A DNA stretch of 48,813 nt. It comes from Actinobacillus minor NM305 (GTDB lineage: Bacteria; Pseudomonadota; Gammaproteobacteria; Enterobacterales; Pasteurellaceae). This document shows positions 17,258 to 28,596 of the stretch, in pieces (position 1 is the first letter of the stretch; each line of letters begins with the position of its first letter). A model generated the notes under the pieces. That model worked only from the letters and a program-made list of their open reading frames with translations. It was not told where the DNA came from and did not search any database. A program made the position numbers and the translations under genes. The DNA lies in NCBI RefSeq assembly GCF_000175195.1, contig NZ_ACQL01000001.1, positions 1-48,813 on the forward strand. Direction: 5' to 3'.

Positions 17258-18580
17258 ATGTCAATGACCCCTCGTGAAATTGTGTCTGAATTAGACGCAC
17301 ATATTATCGGACAAAATGAAGCTAAACGTGCGGTGGCGATTGCTTTGCGTAACCGCTGGCGTCGTATGCAGTTGCCTGAAGAACTGCGTCAAGAAGTTAC
17401 CCCGAAAAATATCCTGATGATCGGCCCAACGGGTGTGGGTAAAACCGAGATCGCTCGCCGTTTGGCAAAACTTGCCAATGCACCTTTTATCAAAGTGGAA
17501 GCAACTAAATTTACCGAAGTCGGCTATGTGGGTAAAGAAGTGGACTCGATTATTCGTGATCTTGCTGATGTTTCAATGAAATTGGTTCGCCAACAAGCGG
17601 TTGAAAAAAATCGTATGCGTGCGCAAGATGCGGCGGAAGATCGCATTTTAGATGTGTTGTTACCGCCTGCGAAAGATCAGTGGGGCAACATACAAGAGAG
17701 CGATAATTCTTCGACTCGCCAAATCTTCCGCAAAAAATTGCGTGAAGGTCAGCTTGATGACAAAGAGATTGAAATTGATGTCGCAGCTCAAGTGAGTGTT
17801 GAAATTATGACACCACCGGGTATGGAAGAGATGACTTCCCAACTGCAATCTCTCTTTGAAGGCATGTCGCCAAACAGAACGAAAAAACGCAAAATGAAAA
17901 TCAAAGATGCGTTAAAAGTGATGGTGGACGAAGAAGCGGCGAAGTTGGTAAATCCTGAAGAGTTGAAACAGCAAGCGATTGAAGCGGTTGAACAGCACGG
18001 TATCGTCTTTATTGATGAGATTGATAAAATCTGTAAAAAAGGCGAACACAGTGGTGGCGACGTTTCTCGTGAAGGTGTGCAACGTGATTTACTACCGATT
18101 ATCGAAGGTTCGACAGTCAATACCAAACACGGTATGGTAAAAACCGATCACATTCTCTTTATCTGTTCTGGTGCCTTCCAAGTAGCTCGTCCATCTGATT
18201 TACTGCCAGAATTACAAGGTCGTTTGCCAATTCGTGTAGAGCTTAAATCACTAAACAAAGAAGATTTCGAGCGTATTTTAACCGAACCGAATGCGTCTTT
18301 AACCTTACAATACCGTGAGCTAATGAAAACCGAAGGCGTGGATATTGAGTTTACCAAAGACGGTATCAGCCGTATCGCCGAATCGGCATTCCGTGTGAAC
18401 GAAAAAACCGAAAACATCGGTGCAAGACGTTTGCACACCGTGTTAGAACGCCTAATGGACGGTATTTCATTCGATGCCAGCGAACGTTCAGGCGAGAAAA
18501 TCGTAATTGACGAGAAGTATGTGTCTGATGCGTTGAATGATGTGGTTGAGAATGAAGATTTGAGTCGCTTTATTCTTTAG
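17258..18580 (+). CDS. hslU: HslU ATPase subunit of the HslVU protease
   Basis: AAA+ unfoldase feeding substrates to HslV. The 440-residue protein has [18 protein letters not shown] at the N-terminus, Walker [14 protein letters not shown] (about 57-70), an I domain (about 110-240), Walker [10 protein letters not shown], sensor motifs, and the C-terminal tail ending DLSRFIL that docks into HslV. AAGGA 7 bases before the ATG at 17258 supports that start. The inserted element upstream means expression depends on read-through across four hairpins or on a promoter inside the element. Confidence 0.97.
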   Translation: MSMTPREIVSELDAHIIGQNEAKRAVAIALRNRWRRMQLPEELRQEVTPKNILMIGPTGVGKTEIARRLAKLANAPFIKVEATKFTEVGYVGKEVDSIIRDLADVSMKLVRQQAVEKNRMRAQDAAEDRILDVLLPPAKDQWGNIQESDNSSTRQIFRKKLREGQLDDKEIEIDVAAQVSVEIMTPPGMEEMTSQLQSLFEGMSPNRTKKRKMKIKDALKVMVDEEAAKLVNPEELKQQAIEAVEQHGIVFIDEIDKICKKGEHSGGDVSREGVQRDLLPIIEGSTVNTKHGMVKTDHILFICSGAFQVARPSDLLPELQGRLPIRVELKSLNKEDFERILTEPNASLTLQYRELMKTEGVDIEFTKDGISRIAESAFRVNEKTENIGARRLHTVLERLMDGISFDASERSGEKIVIDEKYVSDALNDVVENEDLSRFIL

Positions 18581-18645
18581 CCTAGTATGTGGGCAGGGTT
18601 GATAAAATTTTATTAATTCTGTCCATTATTCTTTATATAACTACT

Positions 18646-19425
18646 ATGAAATATTTTTATATAATATTAACTCAATTTGTAGTATTACTCACGTTTAACA
18701 ACTCTATCAAAAATGGATTCTATTTTGATTCAGCTTTTTGGCTATTCTTAACACTTCTATTATCAGCATATATTTTATATAAGAAACTACCAAATAAAGA
18801 AACAATTAAGAAAATAAAGTTTATATATTCAATTATCACATCATCTATTTTTGCCATATCATTCACATTAATATATAACTATTTACTTGGTCTCTTATAT
18901 ATAAATTACTTTGAAATAACAGGAATTAAAAATACATTATTTATCAGCAATGGATTTCTATCTAACACATTAATACTATTAAGCTCTATCGCATTAATTT
19001 ATCTATCTTTTGCTTTATACATAATTTTATCTATACTTATAATATACTTCTCTCAAGTAAAAACAAGTAAAGATAAACAGAAGAGAAAATTTGACAAATA
19101 CATCTTTATTAGCTTATTTTTAGTCTTTATTCCTACTACTATATCATTCAACTATGTTATGAAATACTATCACTATCCCCAAAACACTATCAATGTAATA
19201 AAATATTATCTATATGAATATCAATATTTTGATAATAAAATATCTGAAGGGAAATATATATGTAAGAATTTTAATGATATTATTGAATCCATATACAAAA
19301 CTGAAAGATTACAAAAAAAAGATAATTATAGTTTAAAAGTCTATCCTTTATTCTCCGAAAACAAGGCGTCATTTGTTTTGAAATATAACAATCAGTATTA
19401 CTTCAGGATTTCTGAATGTATATAA
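18646..19425 (+). CDS. AT-rich orphan integral membrane protein
   Basis: Not recognised. The frame opens with GTG at 18589; the first ATG is 18646 (259 residues). Neither start has a clear ribosome site. About five hydrophobic segments: FYIILTQFVVLLTF, FWLFLTLLLSAYILY, IYSIITSSIFAISFTLIY, LILLSSIALIYLSFALYIIL, and YIFISLFLVFIPTTISF. A soluble C-terminal part of about 70 residues follows, rich in Tyr, Lys and Asn. Base composition is strikingly AT-rich beside hslU, and no uptake signal lies inside. These suggest acquisition by transfer. Function unknown. Confidence 0.65.
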   Translation: MKYFYIILTQFVVLLTFNNSIKNGFYFDSAFWLFLTLLLSAYILYKKLPNKETIKKIKFIYSIITSSIFAISFTLIYNYLLGLLYINYFEITGIKNTLFISNGFLSNTLILLSSIALIYLSFALYIILSILIIYFSQVKTSKDKQKRKFDKYIFISLFLVFIPTTISFNYVMKYYHYPQNTINVIKYYLYEYQYFDNKISEGKYICKNFNDIIESIYKTERLQKKDNYSLKVYPLFSENKASFVLKYNNQYYFRISECI

Positions 19426-19475
19426 ATTTATAAATTTGATAGTTTTTATTTATGGTAAGTACTATCCTTTAAATA

Positions 19476-19521
19476 ACAAGCGGTCAAATTTGCAAAAGAC
19501 CTTGCAAACTCAACCGCTTGT
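19476..19521. terminator. Inverted uptake-signal hairpin between convergent genes
   Basis: ACAAGCGGT and ACCGCTTGT bracket an inner stem TTTGCAA / TTGCAAA. It lies between the orphan membrane gene and the acyl-CoA ligase, which converge here. Inverted uptake signals commonly serve as terminators in this family; T runs are short. Confidence 0.7.
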
Positions 19522-19536
19522 CTATTTTCGTGAAAA

Positions 19537-21303
19537 TTATTTCTTCTCCCCCCCCTGATACATCGCTTCAATATAGTGACGATAGCGTTCCATAATCACT
19601 TTACGGCGGAGTTTCAGCGTTGGGGTAATTTCCTCGAACTTTGTACTGAATGCCTGTGGTAAGAGGGTAAATTTTTTCACTTGCTCAAAATGTGCTAATT
19701 CCTTCTGTAAATTTTCAATACGCTTTTCAAACATCTGTAGAATTTCTGAGTGTTTAATCAGTTCCAAACGATCTTGGTATTTGATATTCAGCTGTTTCGC
19801 ATAAGCTTCCAGACTATCAAAACACGGAACGATCAGCGCAGAGACATATTTTTTCGCATCGGCAATTACGGCGATTTGTTCGATAAATTTATCTTTTCCT
19901 AATGTGCCTTCAATATATTGTGGGGCAATATATTTACCGTTAGAGGTTTTCATCAACTCTTTTATACGATCCGTAATATACAGATTTCCCTCCGCATCAA
20001 ACTCGCCGGCATCGCCTGTTTTCAAAAAACCATCTTCAGTAAATGCAGAGGCGGTTTCTTCAGGCTTTTTGTAATAACCACGCATAACCATGCCACCACG
20101 CACGAGAATTTCATTATTCTCACCAATACGCACTTCCGCATTTGGCATCAATTTGCCGATGGATTTAACATTAAAGCCATCAGCCTCCCAGCACGATACG
20201 GTTGCGGTAGTTTCTGTCATACCATAACCTAGCTTAATGTTAATGCCAATCGCTTGGAAAAATGCGCCAATGGCAGGTTCTAATTTTGCACCACCACAAG
20301 GCATCATTCGGATATTTCCGCCCAATAACGCTCGCAATTTACTTAGCACCAACTTATCGGCTAATTTAAAAGCGAAGCCTTTTCGACCTTTTTGTGCCGT
20401 ACGAATAGCCCAATGAAACAGTGCTCTGCGATGAAGTGGTGCTTGGTTTACTTTATCCCAAATAGCGGTGTACATTTTTTCGTATAAACGAGGCACGGCA
20501 CACATTAAACTCGGTTTTAGTTCCATAAGCGCTTGGCGCACTTCATTGGTATTTTCTAGATAACATATCGTTGCCCCACGGTGTAACATATAGGCAACCC
20601 ACGCACGCTCAAAAATATGCGAAAACGGTAAAAATGAAAGAGAGCTGTCTTTTTCGTCAATATGAGGTAAAGCCAAATCGTGCGCGGTAAGCTGATGGGC
20701 TATATTGGCAAAATCCAGCATAACGCCTTTTGGTTCGCCGGTAGTGCCTGAAGTATAAAGAATAGTGAATAAATCTGATAATGAACGCTCTGCCAAACGC
20801 TCCGCCAAAATAGCAGAAAAATCCCTGTTTTTAACCGCTTGTAAATCTTCCCAGCGGATCACTCGTGGATTATCGGCGGATAAATTGGGCTTCATTAGCA
20901 CAATTTTCTCTAAATGCGGACAATTCTCCGCAATGCTTAATACCACATCTAACTGTTCTTGATCGCCAACAAAAATAATTTTTGCTTCGGCGTGATTTAG
21001 AACATAAGCGGTTTGATTTGCGTTGTTCGTTGCATAAATTGGCACGGTAATCGCACGAATTTGTAATACAGCCAGATCTGTAATGGTCCAATTAGGCATA
21101 TTTTGCGCAAATATCGCCACACGATCTTGCACATTCACGCCATAAGCTAATAATGCTTGAGAAAGTTCATCAACTTGATTTTGGAAGGCTTGCCAAGAAA
21201 TATCTACCCATTTGCCATTTTCTTTATGGCGTAATGCCGTAGCATTGGCTAATTTTTTTGCTTGCTCACGAAAGCGAGAGATAAGATGAAGATCAGATTT
21301 CAT
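19537..21303 (-). CDS. Long-chain-fatty-acid--CoA ligase (AMP-forming)
   Basis: Activates fatty acids via acyl-AMP to acyl-CoA at the inner membrane face. From the ATG at 21303 the protein is 588 residues. Motifs are the P-loop-like [17 protein letters not shown] (about 182-199), [13 protein letters not shown] (A5, about 367), TGDAGEFD, and the A8 hinge [17 protein letters not shown]. An upstream in-frame ATG at 21390 adds 29 residues that do not look like family sequence, so the internal start is preferred. It is slightly shorter than the Haemophilus homologue around residue 320. It is a single-gene unit. FadD-like in class, but the family is the longer eukaryote-like (FAA1-type) ligase. Confidence 0.92.
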   Translation of the reverse strand: MKSDLHLISRFREQAKKLANATALRHKENGKWVDISWQAFQNQVDELSQALLAYGVNVQDRVAIFAQNMPNWTITDLAVLQIRAITVPIYATNNANQTAYVLNHAEAKIIFVGDQEQLDVVLSIAENCPHLEKIVLMKPNLSADNPRVIRWEDLQAVKNRDFSAILAERLAERSLSDLFTILYTSGTTGEPKGVMLDFANIAHQLTAHDLALPHIDEKDSSLSFLPFSHIFERAWVAYMLHRGATICYLENTNEVRQALMELKPSLMCAVPRLYEKMYTAIWDKVNQAPLHRRALFHWAIRTAQKGRKGFAFKLADKLVLSKLRALLGGNIRMMPCGGAKLEPAIGAFFQAIGINIKLGYGMTETTATVSCWEADGFNVKSIGKLMPNAEVRIGENNEILVRGGMVMRGYYKKPEETASAFTEDGFLKTGDAGEFDAEGNLYITDRIKELMKTSNGKYIAPQYIEGTLGKDKFIEQIAVIADAKKYVSALIVPCFDSLEAYAKQLNIKYQDRLELIKHSEILQMFEKRIENLQKELAHFEQVKKFTLLPQAFSTKFEEITPTLKLRRKVIMERYRHYIEAMYQGGEKK

Positions 21304-21471
21304 AGATAATATTTTTTGAGTGTACAGTTGTTCGCTAATATAAATTCTTTTAACGAAAATGCAATAGTAACAAGCTAAAAAAAGGTACAACTGTTCTCTG
21401 AAAAATATTCAATAAGATATTTATTGTTCAATAAAGCTTGAATAACTCTATAAATATAGAGAGCCCAAAAA

Positions 21472-21514
21472 TTAAAAAAGTGTTGATGATAACAAATGTA
21501 TTACCATCAACACT
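21472..21514 (-). terminator. Intrinsic terminator after glmS
   Basis: A perfect 10-bp stem AGTGTTGATG / CATCAACACT (21479-21514) with a 16-base loop, followed on the minus strand by a TTTTTTAATTTTT run. Confidence 0.9.
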
Positions 21515-21533
21515 TTTCGCTCTATTCTCTAAA

Positions 21534-23366
21534 TTATTCAACCGTTACTGATTTAGCCAAGTTACGAGGTTGATCTACATCTGTACCTTTAATTAAAGCA
21601 ACGTGGTAAGACAATAATTGTAATGGTACTGCATAGAAAATTGGCGCCGTCACATTATCAACACGTGGGAAAGTTAAAACTTTATAACCTTCTTGTGAGC
21701 TAAAGCCTGCTTCGCTATCAGCAAAAACATACATTTGACCACCACGGGCACGCACTTCTTCAATATTTGATTTCACTTTCTCAAGTAAATCATTTTCCGG
21801 AGCAACTACAATAACCGGCATATCCGCATCAATTAACGCTAAAGGACCGTGTTTTAACTCACCTGCCGCATAAGCTTCTGCGTGAATATAAGAAATCTCT
21901 TTTAATTTCAATGCAGATTCCATTGCGATAGGATAGAACTCACCACGACCTAAGAAGAGAGTGTGATGTTTCTCTGCAAAGTCTTCGGATAATTTTTCAA
22001 TCTCTTTATCAAACACTAATGCACTTTCAATTTGTGCCGGTAAGCGTTGTAATGATTTCACAATTTCCGCTTCTTGTTCTGCTGATACATTGCCTTTTAA
22101 GCGACCTAACGCCGTTGTTAAAAGTAATAAACAGGTTAATTGGGTTGTAAATGCTTTCGTTGAAGCAACACCGACTTCTACACCGGCACGGGTCATAAAG
22201 GCAAAGTCAGATTCACGTACAAGCGATGAACTTGCAACGTTACAAATCGTCATTGCCGCCATAAAGCCTGATTCTTTCGCTAAACGTAATGCCGCTAAAG
22301 TATCCGCCGTTTCGCCCGATTGAGAAATCGTTACTAATAAGCTATTTGGACGGGTTACAAATTTACGGTAGCGGAATTCTGAGGCAATTTCCACATCACA
22401 AGCCACGCCTGCAATAGATTCAAACCAGTAACGAGCCACCATACCTGCATTGTAAGATGTCCCACAAGCCACAATTTGGATATGCTCTACTTTTTTCAAA
22501 ATCTCTTCAGCATTGTTGCTGATCGCTTCAATGTTTACTTGACCGTGTGTGATACGTCCTTCAAGAGTATTCATAATAGCCACAGGTTGTTCAAAAATTT
22601 CTTTTTGCATATAGTGGCGATACTGCCCTTTATCCGCTGCATCTGCTTCAAAATTACCTTCGTGAATTTCACGCTCAACTTTCTCGCCGGCACGGTTATA
22701 AATATCAACTGTCGTGCGAGTAATTTCTGCCACATCACCTTCTTCAAGGTAAGCAAAACGGCGGGTTACGCTTAATAAGGCTAATGGATCTGAAGCTAAG
22801 AAGTTCTCGCCAATACCATAACCAATCACAAGCGGTGAACCTGAACGTGCTACGATTAAATGTTCTGGCTCTTCTTCATTTAATACGACTGTACCATAAG
22901 CACCACGTAACTGTTTTACTGCTTTTTGCACCGCTTCTAAAAGCGATGAAGAAGAACGGAATTCCCATTCAACCAAGTGAGCAATAACCTCTGTATCTGT
23001 TTGAGATTGGAATACGTAACCACGCGCTTGTAATTCCGCTTTAAGTTCTTCGTAGTTCTCAATAATACCGTTATGAACTACTGCAATTTTGCCTGAACGA
23101 TGTGGATGCGCATTATTTTCTGACGGCTCGCCGTGAGTTGCCCAACGAGTATGTGCAATCCCTGTACCACCTAATAATGGATTTGCTTCTAATGCTTCAT
23201 CTAATGCTTTCACTTTACCAACACGGCGCACGATGTTCATTGATTTATCTGAACCTAATACCGCCACACCGGCAGAGTCATAACCACGATATTCTAAACG
23301 GTGTAAACCATCCACTAAAATTGCTGCGACATCACGCTGTGCAACCGCACCTACAATTCCACACAT
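21534..23366 (-). CDS. glmS: Glutamine--fructose-6-phosphate aminotransferase (isomerizing)
   Basis: Makes glucosamine 6-phosphate, the entry to peptidoglycan and lipopolysaccharide amino sugars. The 610-residue protein has an N-terminal glutaminase domain with nucleophile Cys2 ([12 protein letters not shown]) and HTRWATHG. Two SIS domains (about 290-610) contain [14 protein letters not shown] and [16 protein letters not shown], and it ends in AKSVTVE. Length equals the E. coli enzyme within one residue. A DeoR regulator gene is immediately upstream on the same strand (32-base gap), so it may share that promoter. I see no glmS ribozyme. Confidence 0.98.
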   Translation of the reverse strand: MCGIVGAVAQRDVAAILVDGLHRLEYRGYDSAGVAVLGSDKSMNIVRRVGKVKALDEALEANPLLGGTGIAHTRWATHGEPSENNAHPHRSGKIAVVHNGIIENYEELKAELQARGYVFQSQTDTEVIAHLVEWEFRSSSSLLEAVQKAVKQLRGAYGTVVLNEEEPEHLIVARSGSPLVIGYGIGENFLASDPLALLSVTRRFAYLEEGDVAEITRTTVDIYNRAGEKVEREIHEGNFEADAADKGQYRHYMQKEIFEQPVAIMNTLEGRITHGQVNIEAISNNAEEILKKVEHIQIVACGTSYNAGMVARYWFESIAGVACDVEIASEFRYRKFVTRPNSLLVTISQSGETADTLAALRLAKESGFMAAMTICNVASSSLVRESDFAFMTRAGVEVGVASTKAFTTQLTCLLLLTTALGRLKGNVSAEQEAEIVKSLQRLPAQIESALVFDKEIEKLSEDFAEKHHTLFLGRGEFYPIAMESALKLKEISYIHAEAYAAGELKHGPLALIDADMPVIVVAPENDLLEKVKSNIEEVRARGGQMYVFADSEAGFSSQEGYKVLTFPRVDNVTAPIFYAVPLQLLSYHVALIKGTDVDQPRNLAKSVTVE

Positions 23367-23398
23367 AAATTTGTTTCCTTATTTAAAATAATAAATTT

Positions 23399-24160
23399 TT
23401 AATTCGCAATAATGACTTTTACGCCATTGCGTTCAATTCTTTCTTTCAGTTCGAAACTTAATTGATCATCAGTAATCACTTTGTCAATGTGTTGCCAGTC
23501 GAGTTCCACATTTGGCATTTTACGCCCGATTTTTTGGGATTCGATTAACACAATCACTTCCCGGCTAACTTCCGCCATCACTTGGCTTAAGCCCACTAAT
23601 TCATTAAAAGTCGTTGTACCACGTTCTAAGTCTAGCCCGTCTGCACCAATGAAAAGCTGGTCAAAATCGTAGGAACGTAATACTTGTTCTGCCACTTTCC
23701 CTTGGAACGACTCTGAACGAGAATCCCAAGTACCACCTGTCATGAGTACCGTGGGTTCAGCTTCTGACACCGTGAGTTCTGTCGCCAATGACAATGAATT
23801 TGTCATCACAACTAACCCCGATTGGTGCAACATTTTCGCCAAAGCTCCTGTTGTACTACCGCTATCAAGAATAATACGATTATGATCGCGGATACATTGA
23901 CAAGCCGCTTGTGCTATCGCCAATTTTTGTGCCGATAACTGGTCACCATTTTCTTCGTCCATCATTTCCGAAGAGAGCCGAATAGCACCACCATAACGGC
24001 GGACTAAAAACCCCCCTTCTTCAAGAACTGTAAGATCCTTACGAATCGTAACTTCTGATGTTTCAAAAAGCTGAGCAAGATGTTCCACGCTTACTTCGCC
24101 TTGCTCAATAACCATATTCACAATCATCTGGCGGCGTTGTTGTGTATTACGTTTTGACAT
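23399..24160 (-). CDS. DeoR-family transcriptional regulator, probably of glmS
   Basis: A 253-residue repressor with the N-terminal DeoR helix-turn-helix (RRQMIVNMVIEQGEVSVEHL, then SEVTIRKDLTVLEEGGFLVR) and a C-terminal sugar-phosphate sensor domain with ILDSGSTTGALAKML and LFIGADGLDLERG. This fold binds phosphosugars. It lies 32 bases upstream of glmS on the same strand. In several gamma-proteobacteria a DeoR gene sits in the same place and controls amino-sugar synthesis. Regulation of glmS here is inference; other sugar operons are possible. Confidence 0.85.
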   Translation of the reverse strand: MSKRNTQQRRQMIVNMVIEQGEVSVEHLAQLFETSEVTIRKDLTVLEEGGFLVRRYGGAIRLSSEMMDEENGDQLSAQKLAIAQAACQCIRDHNRIILDSGSTTGALAKMLHQSGLVVMTNSLSLATELTVSEAEPTVLMTGGTWDSRSESFQGKVAEQVLRSYDFDQLFIGADGLDLERGTTTFNELVGLSQVMAEVSREVIVLIESQKIGRKMPNVELDWQHIDKVITDDQLSFELKERIERNGVKVIIAN

Positions 24161-24250
24161 ATTGCGATTACCCTTTGAATTTGTTTCGTTTTAAGTTTCG
24201 TTTCAAAACTTTGCGAATTATAAGTATTTTTTAACCGCTTGCAAGTAAAA

Positions 24251-24283
24251 GATAAAAAAATAGCGAGAATGACCTCGCTATTT
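24251..24283 (-). terminator. Intrinsic terminator after proS
   Basis: A perfect 10-bp stem AAATAGCGAG / CTCGCTATTT (24258-24283) with a 6-base loop and a T run on the minus strand. Confidence 0.9.
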
Positions 24284-24304
24284 CAGTTTAATCGGCAAAT
24301 ACCT

Positions 24305-26020
24305 CTATGCTTTCACATTCTCAGCCAAAAATGCCAATAATTGCTCTTTGGCAATCATCTGTTTTTCGCCGGTACGGCGGTTTTTATATTCAATCTCGCC
24401 GTTTTCAAGGTTTTTCTCGCCAATGACTACCATATGCGGTACGCCGATCAATTCCATATCCGCAAACATCACACCCGGGCGTTCTTTACGGTCATCAAAA
24501 ATTACATCCACGCCTTGCGCTTTTAAGGTTTTGTATAGCTCTTCAGCGAAAGCTTGCACTTTTTCGGATTTATGCATATTCATTGGCACAATGGCAACCG
24601 TGAACGGTGCGATTTCATCTGAAGGCCAAATAATACCGCGTTCATCGTGGTGCTGTTCAATCGCAGCTGCTACAACACGCGTGACGCCAATACCGTAACA
24701 CCCCATTGTCATTACGAGTGGTTTGCCGTCTTCGCCTTGTACTGTCGCATTCATGGCTTCTGAATATTTTTTACCTAATTGGAAAATATGACCTACTTCA
24801 ATCCCACGTTTAATTTGTAGTACACCTTTACCGTCTGGGCTTGGGTCGCCTTCCACAACGTTACGTAAATCAAAGGTTTCAGGTAATGCCACATCACGTT
24901 CCCAGTTCACGTTGAAGTAATGTTTACCATCAATGTTTGCACCGCAGCCAAAATCTGACATCAATGCCACTGAGCGGTCAATAATCGCCGGAATAGGTAA
25001 ATTGATTACGCCAAGTGAACCCACGCCAGCACCGATTTTCGCTTTGATTTCGGCTTCATCCGCGAATTCTAGCGGGTCTGCCACTAATGGGTGTTTTTGT
25101 GCTTTGATTTCATTTAACTCGTGATCGCCACGAATGACTAATGCAACAAGCGGTTGTTCTTCTGTCGCACCTTTCACAATCAAGGTTTTTACCGTTTTTT
25201 CAATCGGTAAATTGAATTGTTCCACTAATTCATTGATGGTTTTCGCATTTGGCGTATCCACTAATTGCATGTCAGCAGTTGGCGCTTGACGTTCGCCAAC
25301 AGCTACTGCTTCGGCAAGCTCAATATTTGCCGCAAAATCACTTTCTGTTGAGAAAATCACATCATCTTCACCGCTTGATGCCAACACTTGGAATTCGTGG
25401 GAAGCTGAACCACCAATTGAGCCGGTATCTGCTTGAACTGCACGGAAATCTAAGCCTAAACGGGTAAAGATATTGCTATAGACTTGATACATCACATCAT
25501 AGGTTTCTTGCAAACTTTCTTGTGTGGTGTGGAAAGAATAAGCATCTTTCATAATAAATTCACGTGAGCGCATGACGCCAAAACGTGGGCGAACTTCATC
25601 ACGGAATTTAGTTTGAATTTGATATAAGTTAAGCGGAAGTTGTTTATAAGAAGAGACTTCACGGCGCACTAAATCAGTAATCACTTCTTCGTGGGTTGGA
25701 CCAAGCACGAAATCACGGTTACCGCGGTCGTTAAAGCGCAGTAACTCCGCACCATAATCATTCCAACGCCCCGACTCTTGCCATAATTCTGCAGGTTGAA
25801 CAACGGGCATTAATACCTCAATTGCTCCACCTTTATTCATTTCTTCACGGACGATATTTTCTACTTTTTTCAACACTTTGATCCCTGTTGGCAACCAGTT
25901 ATATAAGCCTGATGCCATTGGGCGGATCATCCCCGCACGTAACATAAGCTGATGACTGACGACCTGTGCATCATTCGGGGTCTCTTTTAATGTTGAAAAT
26001 AAATACTGACTTGTACGCAT
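24305..26020 (-). CDS. proS: Prolyl-tRNA synthetase, bacterial type
   Basis: Class II synthetase charging tRNA-Pro. The 571-residue enzyme shows motif 1 around [19 protein letters not shown], motif 2 [20 protein letters not shown], an inserted editing (YbaK-like) domain at about 220-400, motif 3 [17 protein letters not shown], and a C-terminal anticodon domain with [18 protein letters not shown]. The length and the editing insert define the bacterial form. It is a single unit, divergent from selB. Confidence 0.98.
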   Translation of the reverse strand: MRTSQYLFSTLKETPNDAQVVSHQLMLRAGMIRPMASGLYNWLPTGIKVLKKVENIVREEMNKGGAIEVLMPVVQPAELWQESGRWNDYGAELLRFNDRGNRDFVLGPTHEEVITDLVRREVSSYKQLPLNLYQIQTKFRDEVRPRFGVMRSREFIMKDAYSFHTTQESLQETYDVMYQVYSNIFTRLGLDFRAVQADTGSIGGSASHEFQVLASSGEDDVIFSTESDFAANIELAEAVAVGERQAPTADMQLVDTPNAKTINELVEQFNLPIEKTVKTLIVKGATEEQPLVALVIRGDHELNEIKAQKHPLVADPLEFADEAEIKAKIGAGVGSLGVINLPIPAIIDRSVALMSDFGCGANIDGKHYFNVNWERDVALPETFDLRNVVEGDPSPDGKGVLQIKRGIEVGHIFQLGKKYSEAMNATVQGEDGKPLVMTMGCYGIGVTRVVAAAIEQHHDERGIIWPSDEIAPFTVAIVPMNMHKSEKVQAFAEELYKTLKAQGVDVIFDDRKERPGVMFADMELIGVPHMVVIGEKNLENGEIEYKNRRTGEKQMIAKEQLLAFLAENVKA

Positions 26021-26173
26021 TGTTTTTCCTATTTTGCTAAATTTATATTCGAAAATTTGCTTATTTTAGCCTAAAAAGCCCTTGTTGCGTGAAGATTTTT
26101 TTCTACGCCGAGCGTGGGTGCTTGTGGTATGATTGGGCATAATTTTCGGCTAAGAAAAATGAGATGATTTAAG

Positions 26174-28036
26174 ATGATTGTAGTTACCGCAGGACACGTT
26201 GATCACGGTAAAACCTCTTTATTACAGGCATTAACCGGCACACACACCGCCCATTTACCTGAAGAAAAGAAACGAGGTTTAACCATTGATTTAGGTTATG
26301 CCTATTTACCGATTACCGATACAGAAGGCAAACAGGATATTTTGGGCTTTATTGACGTTCCGGGCCATCAAAAATTCTTATCGAATATGCTAGCCGGTGT
26401 GGGCGGCATTCAACACGCCTTATTAGTGATTTCTGCGGAAGAAGGGATCAAACCACAAACCGAAGAACACTTGGAAATTCTAAAACTCTTAAATTTCCAA
26501 CATATTATGGTGGTCATCACGAAGGTGGATCGTGTGGAAGAAAGCCAAATTCAACAACTGATTGAAAAAGTTAAACAAACTTACGCTTTCCTAGCACAAA
26601 GTCCGTTTTTTATTACCTCTGCCACTACATTGCAGGGCATTGAGGGTTTAAAACAACATCTTATCGATTTAAACCAACATTCACAGGCTGAAAACAAACC
26701 GTTCCGTTATGCGATTGACCGTGTATTTAACATTAAAGGGGCGGGGTTAGTTGTTACCGGCACAGCGGTAAGCGGTAAAGTCAAAATTGGCGATGAAATC
26801 TTTTTATCAAACGGGCAGAAAGTCCGTATCAAAGGTATTCACGCACAAAATCACGAAGCTGAAATCGGTTTCGGTGGGCAACGCTTAGCCTTAAACATTG
26901 CCGGTGTTGAGAAAGAGCAGATTAAACGAGGCGATTGGCTTTGTGAACAACCGCCACAATACGCAAGCGAAAGAGTGACCGTAACCTTTACCGCTAACCA
27001 AACGGTTAAAGAAAATAGCGTGGTGCATCTATATCATTTTGCCTCACACATTACCGGTAAACTCAATCTGTTAAATCGCAAACAAGCGGTCAAAAATCAG
27101 CAATGTTTTGCAGAAATTATTTTAGACGAACCATTGTATATCGCCACCTCGGATAAACTGATTTTACGTAGCGGAGACGATAGCCAAACGCTAGGCGGCG
27201 CAACCGTTTTAGAAATTCATTCACCGAAACGCCACAAACGCACCGAACAACGCTTAGCTTTGGTAGAAAAATTGGCAAAAACGACCGCTTGCGAACATTT
27301 CCGCCAACGTGTCGAACTCTATTTACAACAGAAAGCCGTTCCTACGGATTTCTTATTATGGGCAGAACAATGTTTTCTGGAGGATGTTGCTCCACTTGGT
27401 TTTCAGCTTTCCGGCAAATGGATTTTTACCGCCGCATTTAAACAACAAATACAACAACGTATTTTAGAGAAAATGGCGGAATATCACGAAAATCATCAAG
27501 ATCAGCTCGGACTGACTAAAGCTCGTCTCTATCGCATTGCCGCTTTAGAACAACCTGAGCCTTTAGTTTATCAATTTATTGATGAACTCGTTGAAGCCAA
27601 ACAATTAACCCAAACACGAGGTTGGTTACATTTACCCGAACATCGGATTGAGTTTAACCCCCAAGAATTGCAAATTTGGCAACAAATTCGACCGCTTTTT
27701 GAAGCGACAAATCAAGCGCTTTGGGTGCGGGATATTGCCACTGAACTCTCTGTTGATGAAACAGAAATGCGTAATTTATTATACAAAGCAGGTAAACTGG
27801 GCTATCTCATTCCTATTGTGAAAGACCGCTTTTTATTAAGCGAGCAAATTACGGCTTTTGCCCATTTTATTCGTCAATTTATTGCAGAACACGGCGCGAT
27901 TTCCGTTAATCAACTCCGTGATGAAATTCAATATGGACGTAAATTAACCGTACAACTTATTGAGTATTTCGACCGTAGCGGTTTCTTACGCCGCAAAGGG
28001 AATATTCATTTATTACGTGATGCAGATAGTTTTTAA
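26174..28036 (+). CDS. selB: Selenocysteine-specific elongation factor SelB
   Basis: GTPase that delivers Sec-tRNA to UGA codons marked by a SECIS hairpin. The 620-residue protein has G1 [27 protein letters not shown]-Tu-like domains 2 and 3 (about 175-350), and C-terminal winged-helix repeats (about 380-620) that bind SECIS. Length is as in E. coli (about 614). selA is not adjacent, unlike in many relatives; the upstream neighbour is divergent proS. Its presence implies the organism makes a selenoprotein such as formate dehydrogenase. Confidence 0.96.
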   Translation: MIVVTAGHVDHGKTSLLQALTGTHTAHLPEEKKRGLTIDLGYAYLPITDTEGKQDILGFIDVPGHQKFLSNMLAGVGGIQHALLVISAEEGIKPQTEEHLEILKLLNFQHIMVVITKVDRVEESQIQQLIEKVKQTYAFLAQSPFFITSATTLQGIEGLKQHLIDLNQHSQAENKPFRYAIDRVFNIKGAGLVVTGTAVSGKVKIGDEIFLSNGQKVRIKGIHAQNHEAEIGFGGQRLALNIAGVEKEQIKRGDWLCEQPPQYASERVTVTFTANQTVKENSVVHLYHFASHITGKLNLLNRKQAVKNQQCFAEIILDEPLYIATSDKLILRSGDDSQTLGGATVLEIHSPKRHKRTEQRLALVEKLAKTTACEHFRQRVELYLQQKAVPTDFLLWAEQCFLEDVAPLGFQLSGKWIFTAAFKQQIQQRILEKMAEYHENHQDQLGLTKARLYRIAALEQPEPLVYQFIDELVEAKQLTQTRGWLHLPEHRIEFNPQELQIWQQIRPLFEATNQALWVRDIATELSVDETEMRNLLYKAGKLGYLIPIVKDRFLLSEQITAFAHFIRQFIAEHGAISVNQLRDEIQYGRKLTVQLIEYFDRSGFLRRKGNIHLLRDADSF

Positions 28037-28037
28037 G

Positions 28038-28595
28038 ATGAAAATGACAGAAAAAGAGATTGATAAACTCAGCCTTGAGAAAGCCTACCGTTTATTTGAA
28101 AGCGGTGATATTCATCGCATTGAAGTTGGCACAACGGCTGGGCTTCAGGCTATTCATCATTATTTATTTCATAATTTATATCCTTTTGCCGGGAAAATTC
28201 GTGAATTAAACATTTCCAAAGGTTATTTTCGTTTTGCCAATGCGTTATACCTCAATGAAATTCTCGTGAAAATCGAACAAATGCCCGAAACGACTTTTGA
28301 GCAAATCATTGAAAAATATGTTGAAATGAATATTGCACATCCTTTTATGGAGGGTAACGGGCGTAGCACACGGATTTGGTTAGATATGATTTTAAAGAAA
28401 AATCTTGGCAAAGTGGTTAATTGGCAAAATGTGGATAAAACCGCTTATTTGCAAGCAATGGAACGTAGCCCTGTCAATGATCTCGAAATCCGCTATTTGC
28501 TACAAATGAATTTAACGAGCGATGTCGATAACCGAGAAATTATTTTCAAAGGTATCGAACAATCCTACTATTATGAAGGTTACGAAAAACCGTAA
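28038..28595 (+). CDS. fic: Class III Fic-domain protein adenylyltransferase with C-terminal inhibitory helix
   Basis: A 185-residue compact Fic protein closely resembling NmFic of Neisseria. The catalytic loop is [12 protein letters not shown] (about residues 104-115), complete with catalytic His and the Arg/Asn anchors. The last residues [11 protein letters not shown] carry the [S/T]-x3-E-[G/N] inhibitory motif that blocks ATP in class III enzymes. Relatives AMPylate DNA gyrase/topoisomerase IV subunits. The ATG is 2 bases after the selB stop and the stop is 1 base before the rsmB ATG, so it is embedded in a tight selB-fic-rsmB run. An uninhibited form would be toxic; no separate antitoxin is needed. 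Confidence 0.93.
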   Translation: MKMTEKEIDKLSLEKAYRLFESGDIHRIEVGTTAGLQAIHHYLFHNLYPFAGKIRELNISKGYFRFANALYLNEILVKIEQMPETTFEQIIEKYVEMNIAHPFMEGNGRSTRIWLDMILKKNLGKVVNWQNVDKTAYLQAMERSPVNDLEIRYLLQMNLTSDVDNREIIFKGIEQSYYYEGYEKP

Positions 28596-28596
28596 G

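Noticed and set aside
21304..21390. 29-residue N-terminal extension of the acyl-CoA ligase
   Set aside because: It does not look like family sequence; the internal ATG at 21303 matches the known N-terminus.
21534..23400. glmS ribozyme or riboswitch
   Set aside because: The gap upstream of glmS is only 32 bases, too short, and such ribozymes belong to Gram-positive bacteria.
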